Of a stretch of 44,232 bases of DNA, positions 26,205 through 33,843 are shown piece by piece. Location of the stretch: the NCBI RefSeq assembly GCF_004833285.1, contig NZ_STFG01000026.1, positions 1-44,232 of the forward strand. Reading direction: 5' to 3'. The notes beneath the pieces were generated by a model. It worked only from the letters and a program-made list of their open reading frames with translations, searched no databases and was not told the DNA's origin. The stretch comes from Lampropedia puyangensis. GTDB lineage: Bacteria; Pseudomonadota; Gammaproteobacteria; Burkholderiales; Burkholderiaceae_C. Each line of letters opens with the position of its first letter. Positions within the stretch are counted from its first letter, which is position 1. The position numbers and the translations under genes are program-made.

Positions 26205-28957
26205 TGACAACACGCATCAAAAACGCCGTGACTGGACGCCTTTCCCTGCGTGCGCCGCAAGCAGAGTCCTTAGCCAAACTGGTGCAAGCCATTGATGCCG
26301 CACCCAGTCTGCTTGAGCATGGAGACAGGGATATTGAAGCTATTCTGAATACGCTCAAAGCAGAATTCCCAACGCTGCAGGCGTTTGAGCGTGACTTCCC
26401 TTCGCTGTGCTTTGCATTGGCAACCGGCGTGGGCAAAACCCGCCTGATGGGGGCTTTTGTGGCCTATCTGCATCTACAACATGGCATCAACAACTTCTTT
26501 GTGCTGGCGCCCAACCTGACCATCTACAACAAGCTGATTGATGACTTTACGCCGAACACGCCGAAGTACGTGTTCAAAGGCATTGCCGAATTTGCTCAGC
26601 AAGCACCGCTGATCATCACAGGCGACAACTACGATCAAAGCGGTGCAGCGGTCAACGATCTGCAAGACGGCTTTGAGCAGGATGTGCGTATCAATATCTT
26701 CAATATTTCGAAGATCAATTCAGAAGTGCGCGGCGGCAAAGAACCGCGCATTAAGCGCATGCGCGAAGTGCTGGGCGACAGCTACTTCAACCATCTAGCC
26801 AACCTGCCCGATTTGGTGTTGCTGATGGATGAATCGCACCGCTACCGTGCCAGTGCAGGCATCCGCGCCATCAATGAGTTGCAGCCACTGTTTGGCTTAG
26901 AACTGACTGCGACACCCTTTACTGAATCGAATAAAGGGCCGGTGCCATTCCAAAACGTGGTGATGGATTACCCCTTGGCCCGTGCACTGGAAGATGGTTT
27001 TGTGAAAGACCCAGCCGTGGTCACACAGCGTAACTTCAAAGCGAGCGACCACACGCCTGAAGAGGTGGAAAAGATCAAGCTTGAAGATGGCATTCGTCTG
27101 CATGAGGAAACCAAGGTAGAGCTGATTACCTATGCACGCGACAACGGCGTTAAAACCGTCAAGCCCTTCATGCTGGTGATTGCGCGTGACACCACGCACG
27201 CATCGCAGTTGTTGGATCTGCTGCAATCGGAAAGCTTTTACGAAGGGCGCTACGCGGGCAAAGTGATTCAGGTGGATTCCAGTCAGACGGGCGAAAAAGA
27301 AGAAGAGATGATCCGCCGCTTGCTGGCAGTGGAAAGCGTGGATGAGCCCACCGAAATTGTGGTGCACGTCAACATGCTCAAAGAAGGCTGGGACGTGACC
27401 AACCTCTACACCATCGTGCCCCTGCGCGCCGCGAACGCACGCACCTTGATTGAGCAAAGCATTGGCCGTGGCTTGCGTTTACCGTATGGCAAACGCACAG
27501 GTGTTGAGCCAGTAGACCGCTTGAACATCGTGGCGCACGACCGCTTTCAGGAAGTAGTGGACGACGCCAACAAGGCCGATTCACCGATCAAGCTCAAGCA
27601 AGTCATCTTGGAGGCCCCAAGCCAAGAAGAAAAAAAGGTTAGTGTTACGGTTGAACCATCTATCAACGCGCAGTTGGGGTTGACACCATCTGCCGTTCAT
27701 AAAACAGACGCAGATGGAAATATCAATGTCGCAGACGCTGCCAACGTTGTGAAAGCGCCCTCACCAGTGTTCACTAACGAGGCAGATAAAAAGATTGCGC
27801 AAGCCACGTTGGCGGTTATTCGCTCTTTAAGCACCAAGGCCACTGAGTTGCCTCAAAGTGCTTCGCTGCAAACACCTGAGGCGCAGCAAAAAATCGTTAG
27901 TCAAGTCAAGGAAAAGCTAAAAGAAATTTCTGGCGATTTACTAACGGGAGTGGATGAACAGGCAGCGGTGCCTGATGTGGCGGCTGTTGTGGCCAAAACC
28001 ACTGAAATTGTGGTGCAAAAAACCATCGATATTCCGCGTATCACGGTGGTTCCAACAGGTGAAGTTAAAGCGGGCTTTCGTGCATTTGAGCTGAATACAA
28101 GTCAACTCAACCTCCAGCCGGGTTCACGGGAAATTGTGGGCCAGGTATTGCGCACCGGCGAACAATTCACCCTCGAATCTAAAGCAGGGTTGAAAGAAGC
28201 ACGACCTGAGGACTACATCGTCCACAGGTTAGTGGACTTCGATGATGTGGACTACTTCACCCAGGCGGACTTGCTTTATGAATTGGCGGGGCAGATGGTG
28301 ACCCACTTACGCTCCTACCTTCCAGAGGAAGACGTGGAAAACGTGCTGAACGGGCAACGTGCCACCATCGCCAAAGAAATTCACTCACAAATGAAGTTGC
28401 ACTTTTTCGAGGAATCTTCCGGTGAGTCTGAGGTGGTTGTTCATCAAGGGTTTACCCCACTCAAACCCTGTAACTACACAGCTGCAGCTGACAAGGCACC
28501 GCAGAACTATCGCCAAACTGTTCAAAACCTAAGCAAGATTAGAACCATGCTGTTTACTGGATTCAGTAAATGCCTCTATGAATTGCAGCGTTTTGACTCC
28601 GACACCGAGCGACGATTTGCTGTACTGCTTGAACGTGATGCATTGAAGTGGTTCAAACCCGCAAAAGGCCAGTTCCAGATCTATTACAAGCAGGGCAATG
28701 ACCATGCCGAATACATCCCAGATTTTGTTGTGGAGCTTGACGATGCGATCTACATGGCTGAAACCAAAGCCAGCGGGGATGTGAACTTACCCGAAGTGCA
28801 GGCGAAAGCCACCGCTGCAAGCCTATGGTGCAAACACGCAAGCGACTACACCAAGACGGTAGGCGGCAAGCCTTGGCATTACTTGCTGATCCCCCACGAT
28901 GATGTCGTTGAGTCGAATACCCTCAAATCGTTTTTGAAGTTTGAGAAACGGACTTAA
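26204..28957 (+). CDS. res: Type III restriction endonuclease subunit Res
   Basis: 917 residues. SF2 helicase motifs: ATGVGKT (about 73), DESHRY (about 208), LTATPF, and motif VI QSIGRGLRLPYG (about 417-428). The C-terminal endonuclease shows YIPDFVV (about 838) followed by MAETKA (about 851), a complete PD...(D/E)XK site. The length suits the family. With Mod it cleaves unmodified DNA after ATP-dependent communication between sites. Between about 470 and 560 there is a less conserved Ala/Lys/Gln-rich stretch. Start at the TAATG overlap with mod; the operon then continues across a structured 87-bp gap. Confidence 0.93.
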   Translation: MTTRIKNAVTGRLSLRAPQAESLAKLVQAIDAAPSLLEHGDRDIEAILNTLKAEFPTLQAFERDFPSLCFALATGVGKTRLMGAFVAYLHLQHGINNFFVLAPNLTIYNKLIDDFTPNTPKYVFKGIAEFAQQAPLIITGDNYDQSGAAVNDLQDGFEQDVRINIFNISKINSEVRGGKEPRIKRMREVLGDSYFNHLANLPDLVLLMDESHRYRASAGIRAINELQPLFGLELTATPFTESNKGPVPFQNVVMDYPLARALEDGFVKDPAVVTQRNFKASDHTPEEVEKIKLEDGIRLHEETKVELITYARDNGVKTVKPFMLVIARDTTHASQLLDLLQSESFYEGRYAGKVIQVDSSQTGEKEEEMIRRLLAVESVDEPTEIVVHVNMLKEGWDVTNLYTIVPLRAANARTLIEQSIGRGLRLPYGKRTGVEPVDRLNIVAHDRFQEVVDDANKADSPIKLKQVILEAPSQEEKKVSVTVEPSINAQLGLTPSAVHKTDADGNINVADAANVVKAPSPVFTNEADKKIAQATLAVIRSLSTKATELPQSASLQTPEAQQKIVSQVKEKLKEISGDLLTGVDEQAAVPDVAAVVAKTTEIVVQKTIDIPRITVVPTGEVKAGFRAFELNTSQLNLQPGSREIVGQVLRTGEQFTLESKAGLKEARPEDYIVHRLVDFDDVDYFTQADLLYELAGQMVTHLRSYLPEEDVENVLNGQRATIAKEIHSQMKLHFFEESSGESEVVVHQGFTPLKPCNYTAAADKAPQNYRQTVQNLSKIRTMLFTGFSKCLYELQRFDSDTERRFAVLLERDALKWFKPAKGQFQIYYKQGNDHAEYIPDFVVELDDAIYMAETKASGDVNLPEVQAKATAASLWCKHASDYTKTVGGKPWHYLLIPHDDVVESNTLKSFLKFEKRT

Positions 28958-28972
28958 TCGAGGAAGTGAGAG

Positions 28973-29008
28973 GTCGTGCATAAACACCCTCTCTTCAGAG
29001 GACACGAC
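28973..29008 (+). terminator. Nested hairpin between res and the zinc-finger gene
   Basis: An outer GTCGTG/CACGAC pair encloses a CCTCT-CTTC-AGAGG inner stem. It is 16 bp after the res stop and has no T-run, so it may be a weak or Rho-type terminator or an mRNA-stability element rather than an intrinsic terminator. Confidence 0.4.
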
Positions 29009-29044
29009 TGAAAACTTAAGAAATCCAAGCAAGAGGAAATCAGC

Positions 29045-29677
29045 ATGCCCACAGATCAGACCGCTCAAGAAGATCTTGTAGTGTGCCCAAACTGCAAGAT
29101 TAAGATTTCGCCTAAAAGGCTACAGAAGCATATAAATAAAGTCCATTCGCCAGAAGCGATTGCAGCCCATGGAAAGCGCCTTCATGACGAAAAATTAAAA
29201 CAAATCGCTGATAAAAATCTTGCGAAAAAACGCACCATCCTTAAAAACAATATCAACGCGCTTGAGCAAGCTAAACGCAAATATCTGGAAGTAAAAGTGC
29301 AATGCAGTTATTGTGAAAAAATGATGCCTTTGCACAGTCTGAAAAGCCACTTCATGGATGTCCATCGCATCGAAATGACTAAGGACATGCAAGTTTTGTA
29401 TGCACTATCAGGCGGTGAGTACATGTTTCAGACACCTGCTATTAGAGAAGCCTATGCACTACGCGCATCAGGAGTTATGCCTGATGCGGCTAATAAGCCC
29501 ACCCCCAAGAAAACTGCAGTGACTCAAACCCAAAACAAGTTTTCCTCCGCAAGGCAGCGTGAAAACTTCTGGCGAGAGCAACAGGGAATCGAACGCTCAA
29601 GAAGCGAAGACTTATTTGATCGCACCAAAGTGCTATCTGGTGGTGCTTATGGCCTGGGAAAAAACAATAAGCACTAG
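29045..29677 (+). CDS. Double C2H2 zinc-finger protein
   Basis: 210 residues with two fingers of identical spacing, C-x2-C-x11-H-x4-H: Cys14, Cys17, His29, His34 and Cys87, Cys90, His102, His107. Between them is a Lys-rich helical spacer of about 50 residues (LKQIADKNLAKKRTIL). The C-terminal third (about 140-210) is polar and contains REQQGIERSRSEDLF. A GAGGAA ribosome site precedes the ATG at 29045. The fingers probably bind nucleic acid. It lies after res in the same direction and may be an accessory part of the defence operon; C2H2 proteins are uncommon in bacteria outside the Ros/MucR type, which this does not resemble in spacing. Confidence 0.75.
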   Translation: MPTDQTAQEDLVVCPNCKIKISPKRLQKHINKVHSPEAIAAHGKRLHDEKLKQIADKNLAKKRTILKNNINALEQAKRKYLEVKVQCSYCEKMMPLHSLKSHFMDVHRIEMTKDMQVLYALSGGEYMFQTPAIREAYALRASGVMPDAANKPTPKKTAVTQTQNKFSSARQRENFWREQQGIERSRSEDLFDRTKVLSGGAYGLGKNNKH

Positions 29678-29697
29678 CAGTTGGCTTTCCACAAACA

Positions 29698-30216
29698 ATG
29701 CTCTATCTCAAATGCACCACCGACGTTCAGAAAGCACTTGGCCTGACCAAAGCGAATTTGTCTGAGCCTGAGCCATCGAAAGCGCCACTTGGGCATTGGT
29801 ACGTCAATCGTTTTGACTTGGCCAGGCACAAGGCCTTGGTATTTATGAGTGAGCCCACGTTGCTTTCGTTCATTCTGTATGAAGGCAAGAAACCGTTGTC
29901 ACCCACAACCTTGCCACAGATGTTTTTAGCAGGCCTATCCCAACTGCTGCTTTTGCGCGGTTTTTCGCAAAACGTGGTGGAGAAGGCAATCACTCCATAT
30001 CACACAGGCTTGTTTGCCAAAACCGACAGCCGATCGGCGCTGGGCTCACTCAACGACATCGTTGCCCGATACCAATGGAGTGTGGAAGGCAGTGGTGGCT
30101 TGGACTCTTGCGACCTCACCGCAATCATCATGCAGGCCAACAAGGCACCGCAAAGGCGCCTTGGCTGGGACTCCGCGTGGAATGCCGTTGAGGCAAAGCT
30201 ATCTAAATTGTCCTAG
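29698..30216 (+). CDS. DUF6933-like protein
   Basis: 172 residues. The layout matches what I recall of DUF6933: an N-terminal MLYLKCTTDVQKALGL, then GHWYVNRFDLARHKALVFMSEPTLLSFILY, then an FLAGLSQLLLLRGF helix and a hydrophobic/charged tail. The function of this family is unknown. It begins 20 bp after the zinc-finger stop, with no clear ribosome site, so translation probably depends on the upstream gene. Its 3' end meets the convergent gene at 30220 with only 3 bp between. Confidence 0.65.
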   Translation: MLYLKCTTDVQKALGLTKANLSEPEPSKAPLGHWYVNRFDLARHKALVFMSEPTLLSFILYEGKKPLSPTTLPQMFLAGLSQLLLLRGFSQNVVEKAITPYHTGLFAKTDSRSALGSLNDIVARYQWSVEGSGGLDSCDLTAIIMQANKAPQRRLGWDSAWNAVEAKLSKLS

Positions 30217-30219
30217 CAT

Positions 30220-30987
30220 TTAAATTCCAAAAGAGCGTTTGCGCATTCTGGTCAGAAACTCTTTAGTCAATGGATATCCTGCAGCAGACCCAATCACCGC
30301 ATCAATCCCACAGTAGGGGCACCAAGCGGTATAAAGCAGTTGTTGCTCGTTCTGCGATTCGGTGTCAGGTCCATCCTCAGACCACTGTTCAATTTTGCTT
30401 GGTTTGAAGCTACGCAAGCAGTAATAGCAACCGCATCGCTGGCTATGCAATATTTCGCGCATGTTACGGATGCTGTGGCGTGCAGCATTGCGCAAAATGT
30501 CCCGCGTTTGCGCAGGTTTCAGCTCGTATGGCAAAGCAAGCTGCTCTTGAACCAAAGCATGCATTCTGCTCGCATGGGCTTGTATGCGGTCTAGGTATGC
30601 ACGGTGGCGTCCCTGCAGATCCATGGTGTAGGCGCGCTCTGGGCCAAACCAATAGTCGTGCAGTTTCTGTAGTTCGATCTGTGATGTTTCTCGATCATCT
30701 GAAACATTCAGAACCGTATCAAACCCGCATGAGGGGCAAAGCGGCATATCACCACTTTTGGTACGTTTTTTTGGGGATCTTGAGGTGTATATGTTGGGTG
30801 TTTTTCCAGCCCCCTCAATCCACTGCTTAATCGCTTGAGACTTGAATTGATGCAAGCATTGAAAGCAACCGCAAGACTGTCCGTAGCGGTAGCTTTCTCT
30901 ATCAACACTACCGAGAGAAACTGCGTTATGCATGTCGCAATCAAATTCTGTCGATGCTTCGTTGTTATCGAGTAGGCGAGGATCCAT
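30220..30987 (-). CDS. Duplicated zinc-ribbon cytoplasmic protein
   Basis: 255 residues consisting of two copies of one domain. Copy 1 (about 30-125) has SCGCFQCLHQF, IKQWIEG and LCPSCGFDTVL, then IELQKLHDYWFG. Copy 2 (about 175-255) has RCGCYYCLRSF, IEQWSEDG and WCPYCGIDAVIGSAAGYPL, then TKEFLTRMRKRSFG. The cysteines (CxCxxC plus CPxCG) should bind zinc in each copy. Single-copy relatives are annotated as cytoplasmic proteins of unknown function in other bacteria. It is transcribed away from the following unknown gene by more than 100 bp and is convergent with the defence operon; no role is assigned. Confidence 0.75.
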   Translation of the reverse strand: MDPRLLDNNEASTEFDCDMHNAVSLGSVDRESYRYGQSCGCFQCLHQFKSQAIKQWIEGAGKTPNIYTSRSPKKRTKSGDMPLCPSCGFDTVLNVSDDRETSQIELQKLHDYWFGPERAYTMDLQGRHRAYLDRIQAHASRMHALVQEQLALPYELKPAQTRDILRNAARHSIRNMREILHSQRCGCYYCLRSFKPSKIEQWSEDGPDTESQNEQQLLYTAWCPYCGIDAVIGSAAGYPLTKEFLTRMRKRSFGI

Positions 30988-31103
30988 AGAGTTGTTGATG
31001 TGAAGTTGAAAGACTGCGCCTTGTAAAGGCTCGTTTAATACGGCCTATCGGCCTAGTACAAAAATTTCTTCGTCCTGTAGGCGCCAAAATATGCAGCAAA
31101 AAA

Positions 31104-31574
31104 TTAACTCGCTAGGCGCTTGATATGCTTTCCTAGCTCGCCTGAATCCCACAAGAGGATTGTTTCATCTAGGCCGCCCTTCTTCAATGGGGTTTCCAAA
31201 TGCAAGAGTCCTAGTTGCTCTGAATCGATGCTCAGCGAGACGCCCAGCAGGTAATCCAGATCGTAAAAGTCATCGTACTCATCGACTTTGACCGCCGCTA
31301 AGGAAGGAACCGGTCCTGTTGCGCGCGTTTGGTTTTCGCCTACCGATGTCACCCCGTCGTCATGGGTAAAGCTACCACCCACCCATATCGTCACTTCTCG
31401 CAATGCTGCAGGGGTGTTGTTGACCAAGAAGAGTCCGTGCCCATCGCGCGCCAACCACAGCAATGGTGTGCGCAGCTCTGGTGTGCGTGGCGGCATGGTT
31501 CCACCAAAACGTCCCACTCTATCTTGCGGTGCTACCCATACAAAATAGCCAGGCTCGCGTGTTTCTGGTTTCAT
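31104..31574 (-). CDS. Hypothetical protein, 156 aa
   Basis: Not recognised. AGAGGA lies upstream of the ATG at 31574 at suitable spacing. The protein has beta-rich phrases (HGLFLVNNTPAALREVTIWVGGSF, LLGLHLETPLKKGG-like) and acidic stretches (VDEYDDFYDLDYLL), with no signal peptide or membrane segment. The gaps to both neighbours (116 and 216 bp) suggest its own transcription unit. Confidence 0.6.
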   Translation of the reverse strand: MKPETREPGYFVWVAPQDRVGRFGGTMPPRTPELRTPLLWLARDGHGLFLVNNTPAALREVTIWVGGSFTHDDGVTSVGENQTRATGPVPSLAAVKVDEYDDFYDLDYLLGVSLSIDSEQLGLLHLETPLKKGGLDETILLWDSGELGKHIKRLAS

Positions 31575-31790
31575 GTTTCAAATCCTCTCAATCATTTATG
31601 TGACTGAAATGCAGAGCCACCTGCACATGCGTGGCCTTTTCACTCACCCATTTTGAAATGAAGTTTGGTATGCACAGTGAACGTGTCGGTGAGAACGACA
31701 GCGATATGCCTGTAAGCGATTAGACGAACCCATGTTCAGCGCAACGGCTATTCAGTCTCTGCTTGATGTGGTTAGCTCACTATTTCCCAC

Positions 31791-32378
31791 TCACTCCCCA
31801 CATGGCTCGCCAAACATAAAGCTCATATTGATGCCGCGCTCAATATGCTGATTCAGCAAATCAAAAGCCTCAAACGAATGACTTCCGCCCTCTAAAGTGA
31901 TCAAAGCGGATTGCTCAAAAAAGTGCAATTGAGAAGGTTGATCAACCACCTCATCCCCCAGCTCAATCAGCGCTGTTTCAGGACCATCGCGCGAGCCAAT
32001 ACGCTGACCCACTTCTTGTTCCAATTGTTCATACTGCGCTTGGAATGCGGCAGGCATACTGCGCTCGCCACCATTGAACAATGTCAGCGATGGCTTGAAT
32101 GATGGATTTAGCAAGATGGAAGAAAACCCTCGCAAACGCAATTGCGCCAAGCGAGTAAAAAAGCACCCCAAGCTGTGCGCCACCACTACCGACTCCAATT
32201 GATCTAACTGGCGCACACGTTCGACCAATCGGTTCAGCACCAAGTAAGGCGGTTCAGCTCGGTAGTCGACCTCAAAAATGTTTACGGTATAGCGATCAGT
32301 CAAGGTCTGCAAATGCAACCACTTGCTCGACTGCACGCCGGACATGAATCCGTGGACAAAAAGAATTTCAGGCTTCAT
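31791..32378 (-). CDS. YqiA/YcfP-like alpha/beta-hydrolase
   Basis: 195 residues, close to the family's 190 or so. The ATG at 32378 has AAAAAGGAG just upstream; an in-frame ATG 33 bases earlier does not. LFVHGFMSG is the oxyanion-hole strand, AHSLGC carries the nucleophile serine, LIELGDEVVD the aspartate and EGGSHSF the histidine, all in the order and wording of YqiA (GDEVLDYR, EGGDHAF in that protein). The strand ILLNPSFKP also matches. It should be a soluble esterase of unknown substrate. It is divergent from the PLD-helicase operon, and the WYL-type operator lies 34-58 bp upstream of its start, so it may belong to the same regulon. Confidence 0.85.
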   Translation of the reverse strand: MKPEILFVHGFMSGVQSSKWLHLQTLTDRYTVNIFEVDYRAEPPYLVLNRLVERVRQLDQLESVVVAHSLGCFFTRLAQLRLRGFSSILLNPSFKPSLTLFNGGERSMPAAFQAQYEQLEQEVGQRIGSRDGPETALIELGDEVVDQPSQLHFFEQSALITLEGGSHSFEAFDLLNQHIERGINMSFMFGEPCGE

Positions 32379-32411
32379 GCGCACTCCTTTTTGAGTCTGA
32401 TCATAGAACAA

Positions 32412-32436
32412 GCTTATGACAGCTTGTGTCGTATAA
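32412..32436. promoter_or_regulatory. Candidate WYL operator, site 1
   Basis: On the minus strand it reads TTATACGACACA, A, GCTGTCATAAGC: an inverted repeat with core CGAC-N7-GTC(A). The 10-mer TACGACACAA is identical to one in site 3 (41897-41906). It lies between the divergent esterase gene and the PLD-helicase operon, nearer the esterase. Confidence 0.55.
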
Positions 32437-32571
32437 AAAGCTCGTACAACTATTCTTTTCAGGTGCGCATCAAAACGGCAACGACTCGTGCATTTACGCT
32501 ATTTCGCAGACAAAATTGACTTTAATACCCATTAAGATTCCATCACAAGTAGCTACATAAGGAAACGATTT

Positions 32572-33843
32572 ATGCGTAATGAGCGATGGGGGTTGCTAGG
32601 TCCTGAATCATTGGAGAGTGAACGACGCACTCGGACACTACAGCTCTCTGCTGCTACGCGTTACTTCAACGATCGCGCAGTCCCCGGCTTAGGGGGTGTT
32701 TGGTTTGGTAGGCAGCTGTTATTGGCGACCCTTGGTGTCGTTGTCGCTGAGAGGGCGGCAGAAAAAGGCAAGAAGTACAGCAATATTAAAGTGGCCAATG
32801 CAATAGAAGCTTTGGCGTGTACGCTGGCTTATAAAAACAACCAATGGAAATCAGATAGCCGACTCGCAGGGCGCAGAAAGCTGCAAAATAAATCGGAAGA
32901 CTTGGCATTTGAAAAAGTATCCGAAGACAGTCACTACGTCACTCAGCCCATGCGCATGGCTACCGTGCAGGCACTGCCAGCCCTGGGTTTTGTTTCTCCA
33001 CAGGGCCAACGTTTCAATGATTTTGAGCCTACTGATGAGGCATGTGAATTCATTTCTGCTTCCTGCTCGGCTCTTAGGCCAAAGAATAAAGAAGTTACTC
33101 TTCACTTGGCTGAGTGGGTATGCGGGGGCGTAGATATTAGCGAGAACACATTGCGGAATGCGATCTCACCCTGCTTGCCATTGCCTGAAAAGGCACGAAG
33201 AAACTTGCGCAATCACTTAGCAGGCCCTAACGGCACACAAGAAGACGTCAAACGCCGACAAAATCTACTGGCGTGGATGGACGCACTCAGAGCCAATCCT
33301 TCAGCGGCCAAGCTAAAGCCTGCCGTTCTTGATGAGACGCATTGGCACGACATTCAAGCCGGATCGCTATTTTTCAAAGCCCAAACGCTTGCCCTTGAAG
33401 CGTTGGATGCCGTAGAGCTCGGTATGGGGCCGAAATGCTCATACGTTGATGCAACGCAAAAAGCACAAAAGCAACTACAAAAACTGCAACAAGCTGCACA
33501 AGCATTTCTTGCGTCTGGTAATCAGCATTCAGATGCAAAAAGATTCTGTGAAGAATGCACAAATCCAAACCCTACAGCAGTATTGAAAGCTTTGGTTCAA
33601 CGCGATGGCACCGGTTTGCGCGAACGAGAAGACGACATTATTCGAGGTCCGGCATTCAGCGGAAAACTTCCTCCCCCACCCACTGATGAGGATGCGCCTC
33701 CATCAGAGAGCAATGCCACGGACATTCCAATCCCAGAAGGGGTTTCGTTCAGGTTGCGGAATTTTTATCTTTTGAACCTCGACTTGCATGGTGAGTTGGA
33801 TGCATGGTTACAGCGTCATAAAGAATTGGAAAATGCAGCATGA
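32572..33843 (+). CDS. Unknown first gene of the PLD-helicase operon
   Basis: 423 residues, not recognised. AAGGA precedes the ATG at 32572. Helical regions dominate: GLGGVWFGRQLLLATLGVVVAERAAE-type hydrophobic start (about 38-62), a Lys-rich centre, and a Gln/Lys-rich coiled segment QKAQKQLQKLQQAAQAF at about 300-320. Residues about 365-395 are Pro/Glu-rich and probably unstructured (KLPPPPTDEDAPPSE). The last part (RLRNFYLLNLDLHGELDAWLQ) looks folded. Its ATGA overlap with the next gene indicates coupled translation, so it is likely an obligate partner of the PLD and helicase proteins. Confidence 0.75.
   Translation: MRNERWGLLGPESLESERRTRTLQLSAATRYFNDRAVPGLGGVWFGRQLLLATLGVVVAERAAEKGKKYSNIKVANAIEALACTLAYKNNQWKSDSRLAGRRKLQNKSEDLAFEKVSEDSHYVTQPMRMATVQALPALGFVSPQGQRFNDFEPTDEACEFISASCSALRPKNKEVTLHLAEWVCGGVDISENTLRNAISPCLPLPEKARRNLRNHLAGPNGTQEDVKRRQNLLAWMDALRANPSAAKLKPAVLDETHWHDIQAGSLFFKAQTLALEALDAVELGMGPKCSYVDATQKAQKQLQKLQQAAQAFLASGNQHSDAKRFCEECTNPNPTAVLKALVQRDGTGLREREDDIIRGPAFSGKLPPPPTDEDAPPSESNATDIPIPEGVSFRLRNFYLLNLDLHGELDAWLQRHKELENAA

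Noticed and set aside
19699-28957. DISARM or BREX assignment of the restriction operon
   Set aside because: No DrmA/DrmB, PglZ, BrxC or BrxL-like genes; the pair is plainly a type III Mod/Res with a SNF2 and an AIPR gene.
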